This document shows positions 20,831 to 32,806 of a DNA stretch of 64,000 nucleotides, one piece after another. Below the pieces are notes generated by a model. It was not told the origin of the DNA. It searched no databases and saw only the letters and a list, made by a program, of their open reading frames with translations. Position numbers and translations under genes: made by a program. This DNA comes from Bombyx mori (taxonomy: Eukaryota > Arthropoda > Insecta > Lepidoptera > Bombycidae). Location of the stretch: the NCBI RefSeq assembly GCF_030269925.1, contig NC_085116.1, positions 6,820,001-6,884,000 on the forward strand, in the 5' to 3' direction. Every line of letters begins with the position of its first letter. Within the stretch, counting starts at the first letter, position 1.

Positions 20831-21200
20831 AGGATTGTGATCACGGGTTGCGGACCTCGCACCAAAGTGATGCATCGTAAGCAGTCGAAGTCGCCCTAAG
20901 CACGTCATTTCGGATCCTGCCGATCCTGTGCTTTTGAGTACCTCAAGAATCGATAATCACTTTCGTCGAACCCATCGCTTGCGACGAAAGGCTCGGCGAG
21001 TAAATTACCCCACAGACACAGCCCACTGAGTTTCTTGCCTGATCTTCTCAGTAGGGCGCGTTGACGATCTGGTAATAGACTCTGCGAAGCATTGCTCTTG
21101 CTAGGGTTAGTGTTAATATCGTCGTCAGGTTTGAGCCCCGTGAGCTCACCTACTCGCTCGAAGAGTCTAGTATAACCCCTCGAGATTACTCGGAAAGGTA
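20831..21200 (+). mobile_element. Jockey-clade LINE 3' end (BMC1-like), 5'-truncated
   Basis: Same family as 12737-13160. The pol C-terminus reads RSRPKHVISDPADPVLLSTS and THRLRRKARRVN, but its stop codon has changed. The 3' UTR has GAGTTTCTTGCCTGATCTTC, AAGCATTGCTCTTGCTAGGG and TTTGAGCCCCGTGAGCTCAC. The minus-strand ORF at 20905-21366 is its shadow. Confidence 0.78.
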
Positions 21201-24200
21201 GGACAAAAATAATGATGCTCTGTCGAATCGACCAAAACGTAAACCTGCTACTGTCACCGTAGATGCTCCGACAATTAGCCACCCAACCGATTTTGCCAGC
21301 CTTCATAATCAGCCGAAAAGAGAACGTGGAAATTGCAGTGGCCAACCTAATTATGAACACCCTCAATTACAGTAACATAATTTATTACTTTTATTTATAA
21401 GAAAAGCCAGACGGGATATTAAATATTATGACGTTTCCCCGTCCCATTTATCCCACTCTTCCAAACAATGATTGTGCAACAACAAAACGAAGTCAAACAA
21501 TCAATGATACGACTATAAATTCGGATTATGAAACGAACGTAGCGAGCGATGTCAGCATTACGTAAACAATAAACATAGTCTTCCATTCGTGTAACTCACG
21601 TAACGTTGAAGGCGATCCAAATCATCTCATTGACTCATTGTTTCAAGTAGTCTTTTAATAAACAGTAGCACGAGTCGATCACATTTTATCTATTTTGATT
21701 GAGATCGTTTTAAAATAATAAATTATTTGCCAACCCGGAAATGATATGAGAATTGGTTATTCTTTGTTCATTATCTCAACGCTATCATTAATAAGAAATT
21801 ACAGAACAGCAAGATGATTTGAAAGAGTTTTTAGACCAAATGACCTCATATTAGTCTGTCCAGCTGCGAAACAGAAAATTAGGTGGGCCCCAACCTGCTT
21901 GAACTGCTACTTGTTTAGTGTTTCCTACCTAAATTATTTTACTCCTGTCCCTTCCTCTCTTCAATGCTGGCAGTACGGTTTGTTGTGAGTCAAAATGGGT
22001 TAGCAACAGTTCTAAGTCTGCCCCGAAGTTATTATAAATTTGAGATTAAAAGGTATGACGATTGTTAATATGAGGACCTCGAAAATAGATATAAAAGAAT
22101 AACCAGTGGTGTCAATTTTGTAGTTAATTTACTCCCGTAACCACCTCAGGATCAGGAAGAAGGTAAGGTCAACGATTCATGTAAGAAAAAAAATCCGAAA
22201 CATACTATAGAGATAGACATAGCTTCTTGATAATATCAATAAATTGCCAATAGATGTACATAATATGTAAGGGTGCTTGATATTTAAAAATCAAATTTCC
22301 ATATTAATTCACGAAACTCGTCAAAAAACATTTCCATGCGTTATCTATCAATAAACGGCCTTGAACTCAACTATATGCTTTTCATTCTGAAAAAAAAAAC
22401 AAAGCTATGCTTGTAGAACTGGTGCTTGTTTATTAAAAACAAAACAATTAAAAGTTCGATTCAACACGTAATTATTTAAAAACTTTCCGAGTTTCTGTTA
22501 AAACTAGCGTTCTTTTAATTTTTATGGAATATTCCCGAGAGCGGTATTTCACACGATGCCTATCTTGAGACAAAGGAATTATTATAATATTTCAATAAGA
22601 GCCCTATCCTACTCTTTAAACCGGAACCCAGTAGTGCGTCTCACCTAAAATTGATGGGATTGTGGTAGCTAGGTGATAATTCTTACTAGTTACCAAAAAA
22701 TATGTGATGGTGAAAATAAATCGTATCAATGTGTCTACTTTCAAATAAGGTGGAATCTAGTTCTGTTATTCAGCTGTGATCAAAACAAAATCCAATAGTT
22801 CGGATTTTCTGTATAAGAAATAACACTAATTATACTATTGATCTTAAATCAAGTACCCAAATTCCATACCATGCCCATCTAAAAATGAATCTTCGTAACT
22901 GCTATTCGATACGAAAGTAACCCTTCGCAACACAACATTTCTAATTCTGTTGACCCTGGGCTAAATATAACTCTGTCCAATGCTTAATTGTTTAGGCATA
23001 AGCTTTGGAATAAAGGAGCTTTGATTATTTACTCGATTTACGATATATTGACCAGTAATAAAACGGTACTAGGCTATTCGATATCAAAACACGTCATCTC
23101 AATCAGTACTTATGACATCACAGGGTTTAAATTGGTGATTGTGATTATGATATCTAATGAATCAATGGAATCTTAAAAAGAAAATGAGGTATGCTTTCAA
23201 AGAGTAATTTTAAATTTAATTAAATTACAGTTAGTGATTAATTGTTCCAAAAATATTAATAAAAGTCTATTTCGCACATTCATCCTCTTCGTTTATTTTT
23301 TGTAGCGACCAAACAAAGTTTGCAGAAGTTGTATATGTATATATGGATACAGACGGCGGAAATTTCTCAGACCACATCACATGTGGTATTTACACAGGAA
23401 TTTAATTTGCGGAGGCAAGATTTTGGGACGAGCCCGGCACTCACAAGGCTTAGTTCAACGACATATAAAATTTTGAAATTTTCTAACGTTGAACAGAAAC
23501 AGCAAACATATCACAAAAAAAAATTGAGTTTGTGTAAAACCTTTACGCTTTACGCTTAATTAAAGATAATCTTGTATACGACCTTAACCAATTTTTTTCC
23601 AAAAATATGAAAGACGCGCTACTGCCATGGTGTAAATTGTATTGAAACCGTTTTCTAAGCGGAAAGATAATTCCAGACACGATAGTAAAAAATATTAATC
23701 GTTCGAGAAATTATTACAATCAACATTTTCTGTTTGATAGTGTAAAAAAACAGTTGTCTAACGAGATGCCTGGTCTAGATTACAGAAAGAACGGGAGCCT
23801 CGATTGCAAACTGCTCTTACGTTTCTGGCTTAATATATTATACTATACACACTTACATAGATTCATGCTTTATTGTTCTCCGTTTATATTTTTATTTTGT
23901 TCCGGTTTCTGCTTAAGTCCTTTTGCGGATGTAATGTATTATTACAATAATTTTGAAGAACATTTTAGAAAAAACAGCGTTACTAATCTAATCAGCTCTT
24001 CAACAGTGGAATACCCACACAAATAAAATACTTACAAGCTATAAGGTCCTTAAAAATAGTATGTATATAGTATAAACAAAAATACAACATCAAAAAAACA
24101 TTATGCTCTTTATTAATGCCAGAACTGATTTATAGATCGCTGCAAATTTAAACAATTATAAAATAAGAAGCAATCAAACAAGGCGGCTTGAAAAAAAGGA

Positions 24201-24512
24201 ACCTGATTTAAAAACTTACTCATAGGGAATACCCAAGTTGCTTTTATAATACATATTATATGCTGGATAATACGTATATCGGCTGAGAACGTTCGCAATG
24301 ACGTAAATGATAACGTCAAGATAATTTTAGCGAAGTGACTAATGAACTGTTTAATGAGAATGATATAATACCTATTCCTCTGGAAGTCGTGCGTCAAATT
24401 TCTTTATTTTTATCTCAATAGCACACGATGTAAGGCTAAGATATTTTTAACCTTTATAGGGCGTAATGATTTGGAAAGTATATGAAAACAACGATTAGGG
24501 AATCATTTTAAT
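21201..24512. other. AT-rich stretch with old SINE relics
   Basis: 3.3 kb without a supportable gene. Very degenerate SINE traces lie near 21965-22040 (TTGTTGTGAGTCAAAATGGG, CTGCCCCGAAG) on plus and 22595-22690 on minus. ORFs near 23754-24026 and 24113-24397 look like chance openings in AT-rich DNA. Confidence 0.5.
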
Positions 24513-24955
24513 TTATTTATTTTGCTTAGATGGATGGACGAGCTCAGGTGGGAGCTTAGGTGTTAAGTGGTTACCGGAGCCCGTAGACATCTACAACGTA
24601 AATGCCGCCACCTACCTTGAGATATAATAATATGTTCTAAGGTCTCAAATATAGTTACAACAGCTGCCCTACCCTTCAAACCGAAACGCATTACTGCTTC
24701 AGGGCAGCAATAGGCAGGGTGGTGGTAACTACCCGCGCGGTCTCACAAGAGGTCCTACCACCAGTAATTACGCAAGTTATAATTTTGCGGGTTTGATTTT
24801 TATTACACGATGTTATTCCTTCACCCTGGAAGTCAATCATGAACATTTGTTGAGTACGTATTTCATTAGAAAAATTGGTACCCGCTTGGGATTCGAACAC
24901 CGGTGCATCGCTCAACACGAATGCACCGGACGTCTAATCCCTTAGGCCACGACGA
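24513..24955 (-). mobile_element. SINE (Bm1-like), full length with tRNA-like head
   Basis: The minus strand starts CGTCGTGGCCTAAGGGATTA and has B box GTGTTCGAATCCCAAG. It runs through GGTACCAATTTTTCTAATGA and the full body to CTAAGCAAAATAAATAAA. It contains a small internal rearrangement near the 3' end (GAGCTCAGGTGGGAGCTTAGG). Confidence 0.9.
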
Positions 24956-25423
24956 CTTCAAGCCGATGGTCACTTCTTAGCAAGAAAGCGCCACAATAGG
25001 TATTTTCGATAGCATTTTGAATGAATAAAGAATTTCTATTTGTTTTGTAAACTAGTAAAAAAATCTATGGCCTTAAGTTCGTTCGTGTACTTTAATTTTT
25101 GTTTCCGCAATTAAGTGTTTTATCTTTCGAAGTATTGAATATATGTCTTACATTTTAAAAGCAGGTCATTATTTTCAGTATAGTTCCTAGGTATCATATT
25201 AAAAAGGGTAATAACTTCAATACTACCGTTCTAAGTATCGTTTTGAGATGAAACGAGGAAATGGCTAATAAAATATGACTTGAAATTTATATTGAAAAGG
25301 ACATAAAGCTATGAGTAAAAGACGAAAGATATAAAACGAAGGCTGTATGGGTCTTGTATTTATATTCGCGTTTTTATTTTCGTCTCCGGACACATTTCAT
25401 AACTACCTCTACTTTAATTTTAC

Positions 25424-25674
25424 TGGTGGTTGGACCTCTTGTGAGTCCGCACGGGTAGGTTACGCTGCCTATTTGTGCCGTGAAGCAGTAATGGGTTTCG
25501 GTTTGAAGGGTGGGGCAGCCGTTGTAACTATACTGAGAGCTTAGAACTCATATCTCAAGGTGGGTGGTGGCATTTACGTTGTAGATGTCTATGGGCTCCG
25601 GTAACCACTTAACACCAGGTGGGTCGTGAGCTCGTTCACTCGTCTAAGCAATAAGCAATAATAAGCAATAAAAA
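25424..25674 (+). mobile_element. SINE (Bm1-like), 5'-truncated
   Basis: Sense copy from ACTGGTGGTTGGACCTCTTG to CGTCTAAGCAATAAGCAATAATAAGCAATAAAAAAAT. The terminal AAGCAATA is repeated three times, suggesting tail slippage or re-priming. A short deletion removes ACCACCAC after GGGTAGGT. Confidence 0.9.
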
Positions 25675-26709
25675 AATATTCAAAGCATGAAATACTTCCT
25701 AAGGCCAGCAACACCGAGGAGTTATATAGACTTCATTTTCTTTATTTAACGAAATCAATTCGATTACCGGAATTAATGAAATTAATTAAAAATGAAATTT
25801 TTTAAAAAAATAATGAAAAATTCTTGTTCAAAACCAAAAGCTTTGTTTGAATAGTAGAGAGTTTGAAATGTCAATCTTCATTTACTTACATTGTACAAGC
25901 AAATTAATTTAATGCAGTTTTACTTCGTTTACTTCACGCCATTGTAACTTTATAATATTGAATTCAATAATTGTAAAGAACACAAAATTTCAGTAGTAGT
26001 GATAGGACGAATTTTCTTAATCATTTGTTTTTTTAATTTATAAAATTAAAATTAATTAAATTATAAAATGAATAAGAAAAAAAACAAGTCTGCTGAGGTT
26101 TTTTATATATAATATGGCTTTTTGAAATTGGTGGTAAATCCAATATGCTTCGCCATTTAAAGATTTATCTATGTTACGATGACATTTATGTTGCAGTAAA
26201 CTTAAATTTAATAATAAAAAAAAACAAAGTACAATCTATTCTCTTTTTAAATCACTGATTTAATAAAAAATATTCAAACTTTAAAATAAAATAAAAATAT
26301 TGTAAGAACGCTTATAAAAGCACATTCATAGACGCAAATGTAATTATACAATATGTACTAATATTGAAAATATTTAGAAACTAGCAGTATGAATATTAGT
26401 AGCATTTTTACATAGCAAACTTGCTCGTCACTCAGTCTCAATGCTGCAACTCCTGTGTGGCGAAAACCCAGAGCGGCGACCACACGAAAATCCTCTATCA
26501 GGTTCAAGCAAGCCGAGGGAAAGTTATTCGTCGAGGATCCCGCTACGAACTTAATCAGAAGATTTAAGGGAGGGCGTAGTAATTTACATTCCGATTTCCC
26601 TCCCCGCAAATATACACGACTAATGTATCGAAGATATAATGAAAATTGAATAGGCGCTTATTCAGACTCTAAAACGGGTTGCTATCGAGCAAAACTCTAT
26701 TTCCAATTT
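25675..26709. other. AT-rich stretch, possible coding patch
   Basis: Mostly AT-rich. A GC-richer patch at about 26418-26649 is open on both strands and is reported as a finding; I cannot assign it. Confidence 0.5.
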
Positions 26710-27130
26710 CTGAATATACGACAGTGCTTAAAATGTTAAAGTCGAATTATTCCATATTTGGGTCAAGCTTTTGTTTTTCTATGGATAAGTTGCCAGATGA
26801 GACACAACTCATCCAGCTTGAAGCAATTACAGGAGCCTAGGAGTATACGCTAAACGCTGAATATAGGACAGTGTTTAAAATGTTAAAGTCGAATTATTCC
26901 ATATTTGGGTCAAGTTTTTGTTTTTCTATGGGTAAGTTGCCAGATGAGACACAGCTCATCCAGTTTTAAGGTTTTTATTTTATTGCCCTTGTAGGCAGAC
27001 GAGCATACGGCCCACCTAATGGTGAGTGGTTACCGTCGCCCATGGACTTCAGCAATGCCATGGGCAGAGCCAAGCCGCTGCCTACTAAAAAGCTATTACA
27101 GGAGCCTACTAGTATACGCTAAGCACTACC
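26710..27130 (+). repeat. 147-bp tandem duplication, second unit split by a LINE
   Basis: Unit 1 (26710-26856) and unit 2 (from 26857) share AAAATGTTAAAGTCGAATTA, TTCCATATTTGGGTCAAG and AAGTTGCCAGATGAGACACA with few differences. Unit 2 is interrupted at 26971-27087 by a CR1 tail and resumes with GCTATTACAGGAGCCTA.GAGTATACGCTAA.C. Confidence 0.9.
26971..27087 (-). mobile_element. CR1-clade LINE 3' end nested in a tandem duplication
   Basis: Reverse copy: T-rich tail, ATTGCCCTTGTAGGCAGACG, CGGCCCACCTAATGGTGAG, CATGGACTTCAGCAATGCC, GCCGCTGCCTAC. It is flanked by AAG on both sides. Confidence 0.88.
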
Positions 27131-27215
27131 GCGCTACTTAAGGTTACTACGACATATTCTTATGTCGAAGTCTCAAATGCAGATTAGTAACAACTATTTA
27201 CCTTAAAAATGGAAC

Positions 27216-27456
27216 ACATTTTTTTTTTATTGCTTAGGTTGCTGCCGAGCTCACCTGCTGTTAAGTGGTTACTGGAGCCCATAGACATCTACAACGTAAA
27301 TGTCGCCACCCACCTTGAGATATTAGTTCTAAGGTCTCAGTATAGCTATAACGGCTGCCCCACCCTTCAAACCGAAACGCATTACTGCTTCACGGCAGAA
27401 ATAGGCGGGGTGGTGGTACCTACCCGTGCGGACTCACAAGAGGTCCTACCACCAGT
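27216..27456 (-). mobile_element. SINE (Bm1-like), 5'-truncated
   Basis: Reverse copy from TTTTTTTTATTGCTTAGG to CAAGAGGTCCTACCACCAGTA. It has a small deletion after CGAGCTCACC. Confidence 0.92.
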
Positions 27457-28537
27457 AACATGCTTAAGTCACAACATCTATAACTAGGATAGGGGTTTAT
27501 ATAGAACTCGTGCGTGCTTATAATACTATATATACTATTAAAAAGAATATGTAAAATAAATTATTTCTAATTTACAGCAGTCACTAATACCTTAACAATC
27601 GAATTAGCTTCCAAATTCTAAATATGTGATTGAATTTTAAAACTTTGAGTGGTTAAATGAAGTTAGCGTTTCCTGTTGGACGGGCGCAAAATTAATTTGA
27701 CAGTTGAGGCCGAACGGATTAAGGGGCAGCATAATTGCATTAGTCCACTTTATTGTTTGACTCGATTGAATAAGTTTTACCGAAATTATCTGTATGGTGT
27801 TACGGAACTAATTAAATTTACTTTGATAGCTACAGGGATCAGCGAAGTTTGAGGAATCTCAAAGTCTTATTAAGCCAATTATCGCCCAATGCTGAGTTAG
27901 GGTACTCATCTAGAATTCCCAGACTATCTATAGTCTGCAATTTGTGACCAACCCCATTCACGCTGGAATGTCTATGGGCACCATTGACTATTTAAGATCT
28001 TGTAAGCTGTTCAGATCCATTTAACAAAAACTAAAAATTACATCATAAGTGTTTGTGTATTTAAAAATAAGCTTCTTTTTTATTTGTGTCTGTTTGAATA
28101 AATTATACCTATAAAGAAAACGTTATGAATTCCGAGGATTAAGTTTCTTTGAAGGAGCGACCTTGACATATTTGGTACAAGTGGATCTTGGTAGAATTAG
28201 TACTTAGAAAAGTAGGTGTGCCCAAAAAGACCGGTTGCGAATACAAATTGGTCGAACACAAAAATTCTCTACTATCACTCAAACTTCTTTACTATTACTC
28301 AGATTCGTTACTTAGTGCTACTCAAATTAAATTGGTTTAAAAATAAAAGAAATACTAATGTATAGCTAATGGAATGCGTAGATTTCTTGCGAAATCGTCT
28401 GCACAGCTGGTACGTATTGAAATAATATTATGTTTGTGTTAGATTTGAATTTTACAATACAAGTACATGTTTTATTTTGCGAATATAGCAGTATGCATAT
28501 TATTATTTACGATTTATTTACAATATTATTATGTTTT
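27457..28537. other. AT-rich stretch, nothing recognised
   Basis: About 1.1 kb with no ORF, RNA or repeat family that I can support. A short loosely repeated TACTCAAA-type run lies near 28265-28330. Confidence 0.55.
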
Positions 28538-28945
28538 ACTGGTGGTCGTATATCTTGTGAGCCCGCATGGGTGTGGTAGCGCTAGTCTGTCTGTGTCTGC
28601 CCCGAAGAAGTAATTCGTTCTGGTTTGTAGAGCAACCGTTGTATTATGAAACTGAGATTTTTTTTATTGCCCTTGTAGGCAGATGAGCATACGGCCCACC
28701 CGATGGTAAGCGGCTACCGTCGCCCATGGACTTCAACAATGCCAGAGCAGAGCCAAGCCGGAAACGCACTGTGGATGAACGCAGTGGCTCAAAGTAAGTA
28801 TGGATGAACTCTACTCCGGTGGCGGGCGGTGCGTTGATAAAAACGAGATGATGGTATCAAATTAGAGACTTAGAATTCATGTTTCAAGATGAGTGGCGAC
28901 ATTTAAGTTGTTCATGTCTATGGGCTCCGGTAATCGTTTAAGGCA
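28538..28945 (+). mobile_element. SINE (Bm1-like), interrupted by a LINE
   Basis: An old sense copy: ACTGGTGGTCGTATATCTTG to AAACTGAGA, then a CR1 insertion (28658-28862), then GAGACTTAGAATTCATG to GGGCTCCGGTAATCGTTTAA. It is more diverged than most copies, consistent with age. Confidence 0.8.
28658..28862 (-). mobile_element. CR1-clade LINE pol C-terminus and tail, nested
   Basis: Reverse copy. The minus strand encodes the motif for basic and Arg-rich pol end (ARHRSRVHPY type) and the 3' tail (GGCAGATGAGCATACGGCCC on plus). An internal deletion joins AGCCAAGCCG to GAAACGCACTGTGGATGAAC. It sits inside the SINE at 28538-28945. Confidence 0.8.
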
Positions 28946-29003
28946 AAGGTTATTGGATCTGAGGGATCCGTAAGGACGTGTCTAAGGCGTCGACGGTGAC
29001 TTT
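28942..29003 (-). mobile_element. Jockey-clade LINE, internal scrap
   Basis: The plus strand AAAGGTTATTGGATCTGAGG, then GGATCCGTAAGGACGTGTCT and AAGGCGTCGACGGTGACT, is the reverse complement of the ORF2 end of the element at 42715-47526 (47141-47205 region). Lacking both ends, it must derive from a larger deleted copy. Confidence 0.8.
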
Positions 29004-29137
29004 TATATATTATAATTATAAGATCATTATATCATTTTGGAGATACCTTTGTGCGTATTTTTTATTTCTTTGTTGCTTGGATGAATGAGCTGACGGCCAC
29101 CTCTTGTTAAGTGGTTACCGGTTCCCTGTCATCTCTC

Positions 29138-29243
29138 TTCACAACCATGCACTGCTGGACATAGGCCTCTGTGCCACTGAGCCTGGTCTCCGGTTCTCTT
29201 AATTCATTTGTTGCCGGCCATTCTTCGCAAGTCATGTCTCCAG
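29138..29243 (-). mobile_element. RTE-type LINE end, degenerate
   Basis: The minus strand ends in EAYVQQC, close to the EAYVQQWTAIG terminus seen intact at 55912-56005. On plus this is the CACTGCTGGACATAGGCCTC repeat common in Lepidoptera. Confidence 0.55.
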
Positions 29244-30080
29244 CTGGCGGGGGATCGCCCTGTGCTTTGTTTGCAGGTGAACGGTCTCAATTTAAGAACA
29301 CATCTGCTCTAGGTTCTGCGGCATATGTGTATATGGGTGTTTGTGTGTGTGGGTGTGTATGTGTGAAACTAATTAAATTTCTTTTTAATTTAAAGTCTTC
29401 CGTTCTCATTTGCGGTTAAAAATATGTATATAAAATAAGATTTTGATAAAAACATTCCAATCATTTCAGAGTTAAGAAGGAAAAACCAAAACTAATTGAC
29501 CGATTAGCCGTAATTTCTCATATTCAGAACAAAAAATAACAGTAAATACGGTCTTTCGTACATTTTTTGTCGACTTGTCATTTGCGACAGGCTAATGCTC
29601 TTTTTGTGATAATCCGTATTCACCGCGACAAACATTACATGAAGGGCAGTCTTTTTTTCTAAGCCGACTTATTTTTATTTGAGAGGTTTTTATTTTTATA
29701 ATGGGAATCCGTCCTTAAATTTAGATTTTAATTAGGTAACTACTGATAAGGTTTGATTCAGAAAAAAACATTTCCGTTTATCACCTAATATGCTAACTTC
29801 TTAAAATTCATTATTTTAACTCATGATTACATTGTTTTAACTTTCTTATGAAGGGGTTTTTTGAATTCTTTCTTATGTCTATAATCTCTGGACTTCGTGG
29901 ATTGACCACAAATTCCATCACCTATAAAGAATTTGAGATTTTTTGTTTGAAATCTAATATGAAATTAAATATAATATAATACGATTTATTTTGTTTCCCA
30001 ACAGGGGAATATCTACATTTTCTATGACTAGGATGAAATAAGAATACGCTACGAGTAAATAAAAAGACGAAACTTACCTT
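29244..30080. other. AT-rich stretch with a GT-rich run
   Basis: A short TGTGTGTG-type run near 29330-29370; otherwise no supportable feature. Confidence 0.5.
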
Positions 30081-30348
30081 TTTTTGCTTTATTGCTTAGA
30101 TGGGTTGACGAGCGCACAGCCCACCTGGTGTTGAGTGGTTACTGGAGCCCATAGACAGCTACAACGTAAATGCGCCACCCACCTTCAGATAAGTTCTAAG
30201 GTCTCAGTATAGTTACAACGGCTGCCCCACCTTTCAAGCCGAAACGCATTACTGCTTCACGGCAGAAATAGGTGGTGGTACTTACCCATGCGGATTCACA
30301 AGAGGTCTTACTACCACAAGAGGTACTACCCACCTACTGGTGGTAGCT
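30081..30348 (-). mobile_element. SINE (Bm1-like), 5'-truncated with scrambled start
   Basis: Reverse copy from TTTATTGCTTAGATGGGTTG to CACAAGAGGTCTTACTACCA. At the 5' end ACAAGAGGT.CTACC is repeated and followed by the opposite-strand phrase CTACTGGTGGTAG, indicating a local inverted rearrangement. Confidence 0.85.
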
Positions 30349-30663
30349 GAACCCTAACTAAATAAACAGAAAAGATATGTAGATAAAACTGATTCTCAAT
30401 TTTAGTGCATTAAATGCATTTCCTATTGATTGCTTAATTTACACAGTAATAATCTAATCGGTACATAAATGCAATTATCGAGTATACTTAGAAATAATTA
30501 CAACTTCCCGTGCTTAACTTAATCCATTTGTGGGCTGTGTGATATAGCGAAATATCAATAAAAAGGCGCAGATCAATTTTATAAACCTCAAAAGATGTTT
30601 GTTTGAATTGTTATTACGTGCACTTGCTAATAGAAGAAATAAACAATTATTATTATCATATAA

Positions 30664-30760
30664 CTAGCTGACCCGGCAGACTTCGTAGTGCCTCAATCGA
30701 TAAATAAAAGACATAAACTGTTGTATAAAATAAACTTAAAACAAACAAACATACATACCC
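30664..30760 (-). mobile_element. Helitron 3' end, partial
   Basis: The plus strand CTAGCTGACCCGGCAGACTTC, then GTAGTGCCTCAATCGATAAA and AAACTGTTGTATAAAATAAAC, is the 3' end of the same family as 31401-31649, same orientation. The 5' part is not recognisable, so the left limit is exact and the right limit approximate. Confidence 0.7.
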
Positions 30761-31400
30761 ATTGGCCAAAAGTTTTATAAAATAAATCAAACCGGTTTTA
30801 TTTTAAACATAAAATTTATTCATTTGTTCAGACTAAATATGTTAATTCAATTTGCATAAGATCACAAAATAAATTGCATAATCTCAAGTAAAAATAGATA
30901 ATATTAGCAGCGTATCTGTTGCCGTACGTATCACAAGTGTGAACACACACCAATCGAGACACATGAACTATTTATACGAACAAAACAGTTATTTTTATTT
31001 CTAACACACAAATCCGGCACTGTACAAATTGGGAGAGTGATATAAAAATACTCTTTTTAATTAATTGGCCATTCTTCCATCTCCAGCCGTATCATCGTCA
31101 CAACATTAATTAATTACCTAATTGACTGCGACTCCTGACACACTCACGCTTCTCGTCATAGATCAAACACGATCCAATTAATTTAATTAATAAGAAACGC
31201 TAACATTCATTAACTCAAATTGCTTTGCTTAGTTATATACGTTTTTAATTTTTAAGCTTTCAAAATATGTAACATACTCGTTTTCACTTATGTATGTCTG
31301 GTATACAATGTGTTTCTTATTTCTTTTGCTTGTGGCGTAATTTCCACACCAGTACAAAAAAATGTATCCGATTTACCTGTATGTAAATTTTTATTTCTAA

Positions 31401-31649
31401 CTAGCTGACCCGGCAGACTTCGTAGTGCCTCAATCGATAATAAATAAAACACCTAAACTTTTGTATAAAATAAACAAAAGGAATCCATCCGACGGAGAAC
31501 AGATCAAAGGAAAAACAAAATTGTTATTTTTATTTAATTCCGAGCCTTTTCGTATTTATCTACCTTTTAAACCTTCTCTGGAAGTCCACAAACAATTCAA
31601 GACCAAAATTAGTCGAATCAGTCCAGCCGTTTTTTATATATATAGAAGA
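31401..31649 (-). mobile_element. Non-autonomous Helitron
   Basis: The minus strand starts TCTTCTATATATATAAAAAACGG after an A and ends GGGTCAGCTAG before a T, with the GC-rich CCGGCAGAC.. stretch just inside the CTAG end. The forward ORF here is a translation of the element. Confidence 0.78.
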
Positions 31650-32279
31650 TAGAAGATGATCGCATTCATTAACTTATACTTATATCTGAATGTACAATAT
31701 TGATATCAATGCCATCACAACATAGAGTACAATTTAAAAAAAGCTGCTATCGATTTTTGTTGAAAGGAATGTAAGAATGTACCTAAGTTCTGTTACATAC
31801 TTTTAAATTGAATCAAGAAGTTTCTTAGCGGCCCTTTCAGCTATTCTTTCACCGCTATACAGTCTTCAAGAGAGAAAATTAAATAAGAAGAAAAGAGAAA
31901 AATAATAAATAATCTAACGCCAGATTTGAATTCTGAATTTTTCTAGACGAAAAGAAATCTTTTCAGATAATTTATTTCTTGGTCTATCATGTTGCATTTC
32001 GCCATTCAGTAGTTTTCGTTGTAAATTAATCTATACAAAAACTAAGGCACTCAAATGAAAAAAATCAATATTTAACATGAATATTACACGTAAATAAACG
32101 ATGTTTCATGCATATTTCATTAACCCTTCACCAAGTTGGGTGGACGGCGATTGGTTGAGATTGCTTGCATAATATATGCTAAATCAAAGGCCAAAGTTCA
32201 CCAGCAAAATGAAAGCAATAAAGGACGAAATAAATAATGTTCGCTTGACTTACGGAGAAACCAATTAGATGCACGAGTA
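31650..32279. other. AT-rich stretch, nothing recognised
   Basis: No gene or repeat family recognised. Confidence 0.5.
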
Positions 32280-32440
32280 CGCACCACTATATTGCCTATT
32301 TTTCCCGCAAAGCACTTATTCGTTCCTGTTTGAAGACGGGACAGCGGTTATGCAATGCGTTTGAGATTCCGATTACATGTTTCAAGATGGATGTCGGTAT
32401 TCAGTTGCGGTGTTCGTAGACACCGATTATCACTTAATAG
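32280..32440 (+). mobile_element. SINE (Bm1-like), highly degenerate
   Basis: Ordered weak matches: CGCAAAGCACTTATTCGTTC, GTTTGAAGACGGGACAGCGG, TGTTTCAAGATGGATGTCGG, TGTTCGTAGACACCG. An old copy just upstream of a young one. Confidence 0.5.
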
Positions 32441-32552
32441 CCCGTAGGTAATTGACGTTACGTTTATACTAAATAAAGAATAAAAACCTTTTTGATTTTT
32501 TTAATTTCTTTTAAGCATCTCAAACACAGTTCGGTGTTAAGAAAAGTAGGCG

Positions 32553-32806
32553 TCCTACTGGTGGCAGGACCTCTTGTGAGACCGCGCGGGTAAGTACCAC
32601 CACCCTGCCTGCCTATTTCTGCCGTGAAGCAGCAATGCGTTTCGGTTTGAAGGGTGGGGCAGCCGTTGTAACTATACTGAGACTTTAGAACTGATATCTC
32701 AAGGTGGGTGGCGCATTTACGCCGTAGATGTCTATGGGCTCCAGTAACCACTTAACACCAGGTGGTCTATGAGCTCGTCCCCCAACTAAGCAATAAAAAA
32801 AAATTC
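32553..32806 (+). mobile_element. SINE (Bm1-like), 5'-truncated
   Basis: Sense copy from TACTGGTGGCAGGACCTCTTG to CAACTAAGCAATAAAAAAAAATT. CCTG is duplicated in CCACCCTGCCTGCC. The minus ORF here is SINE-derived. Confidence 0.92.

Noticed and set aside
20905..21366. A 153-codon minus ORF
   Set aside because: It is the reverse strand of a Jockey-type LINE 3' end.
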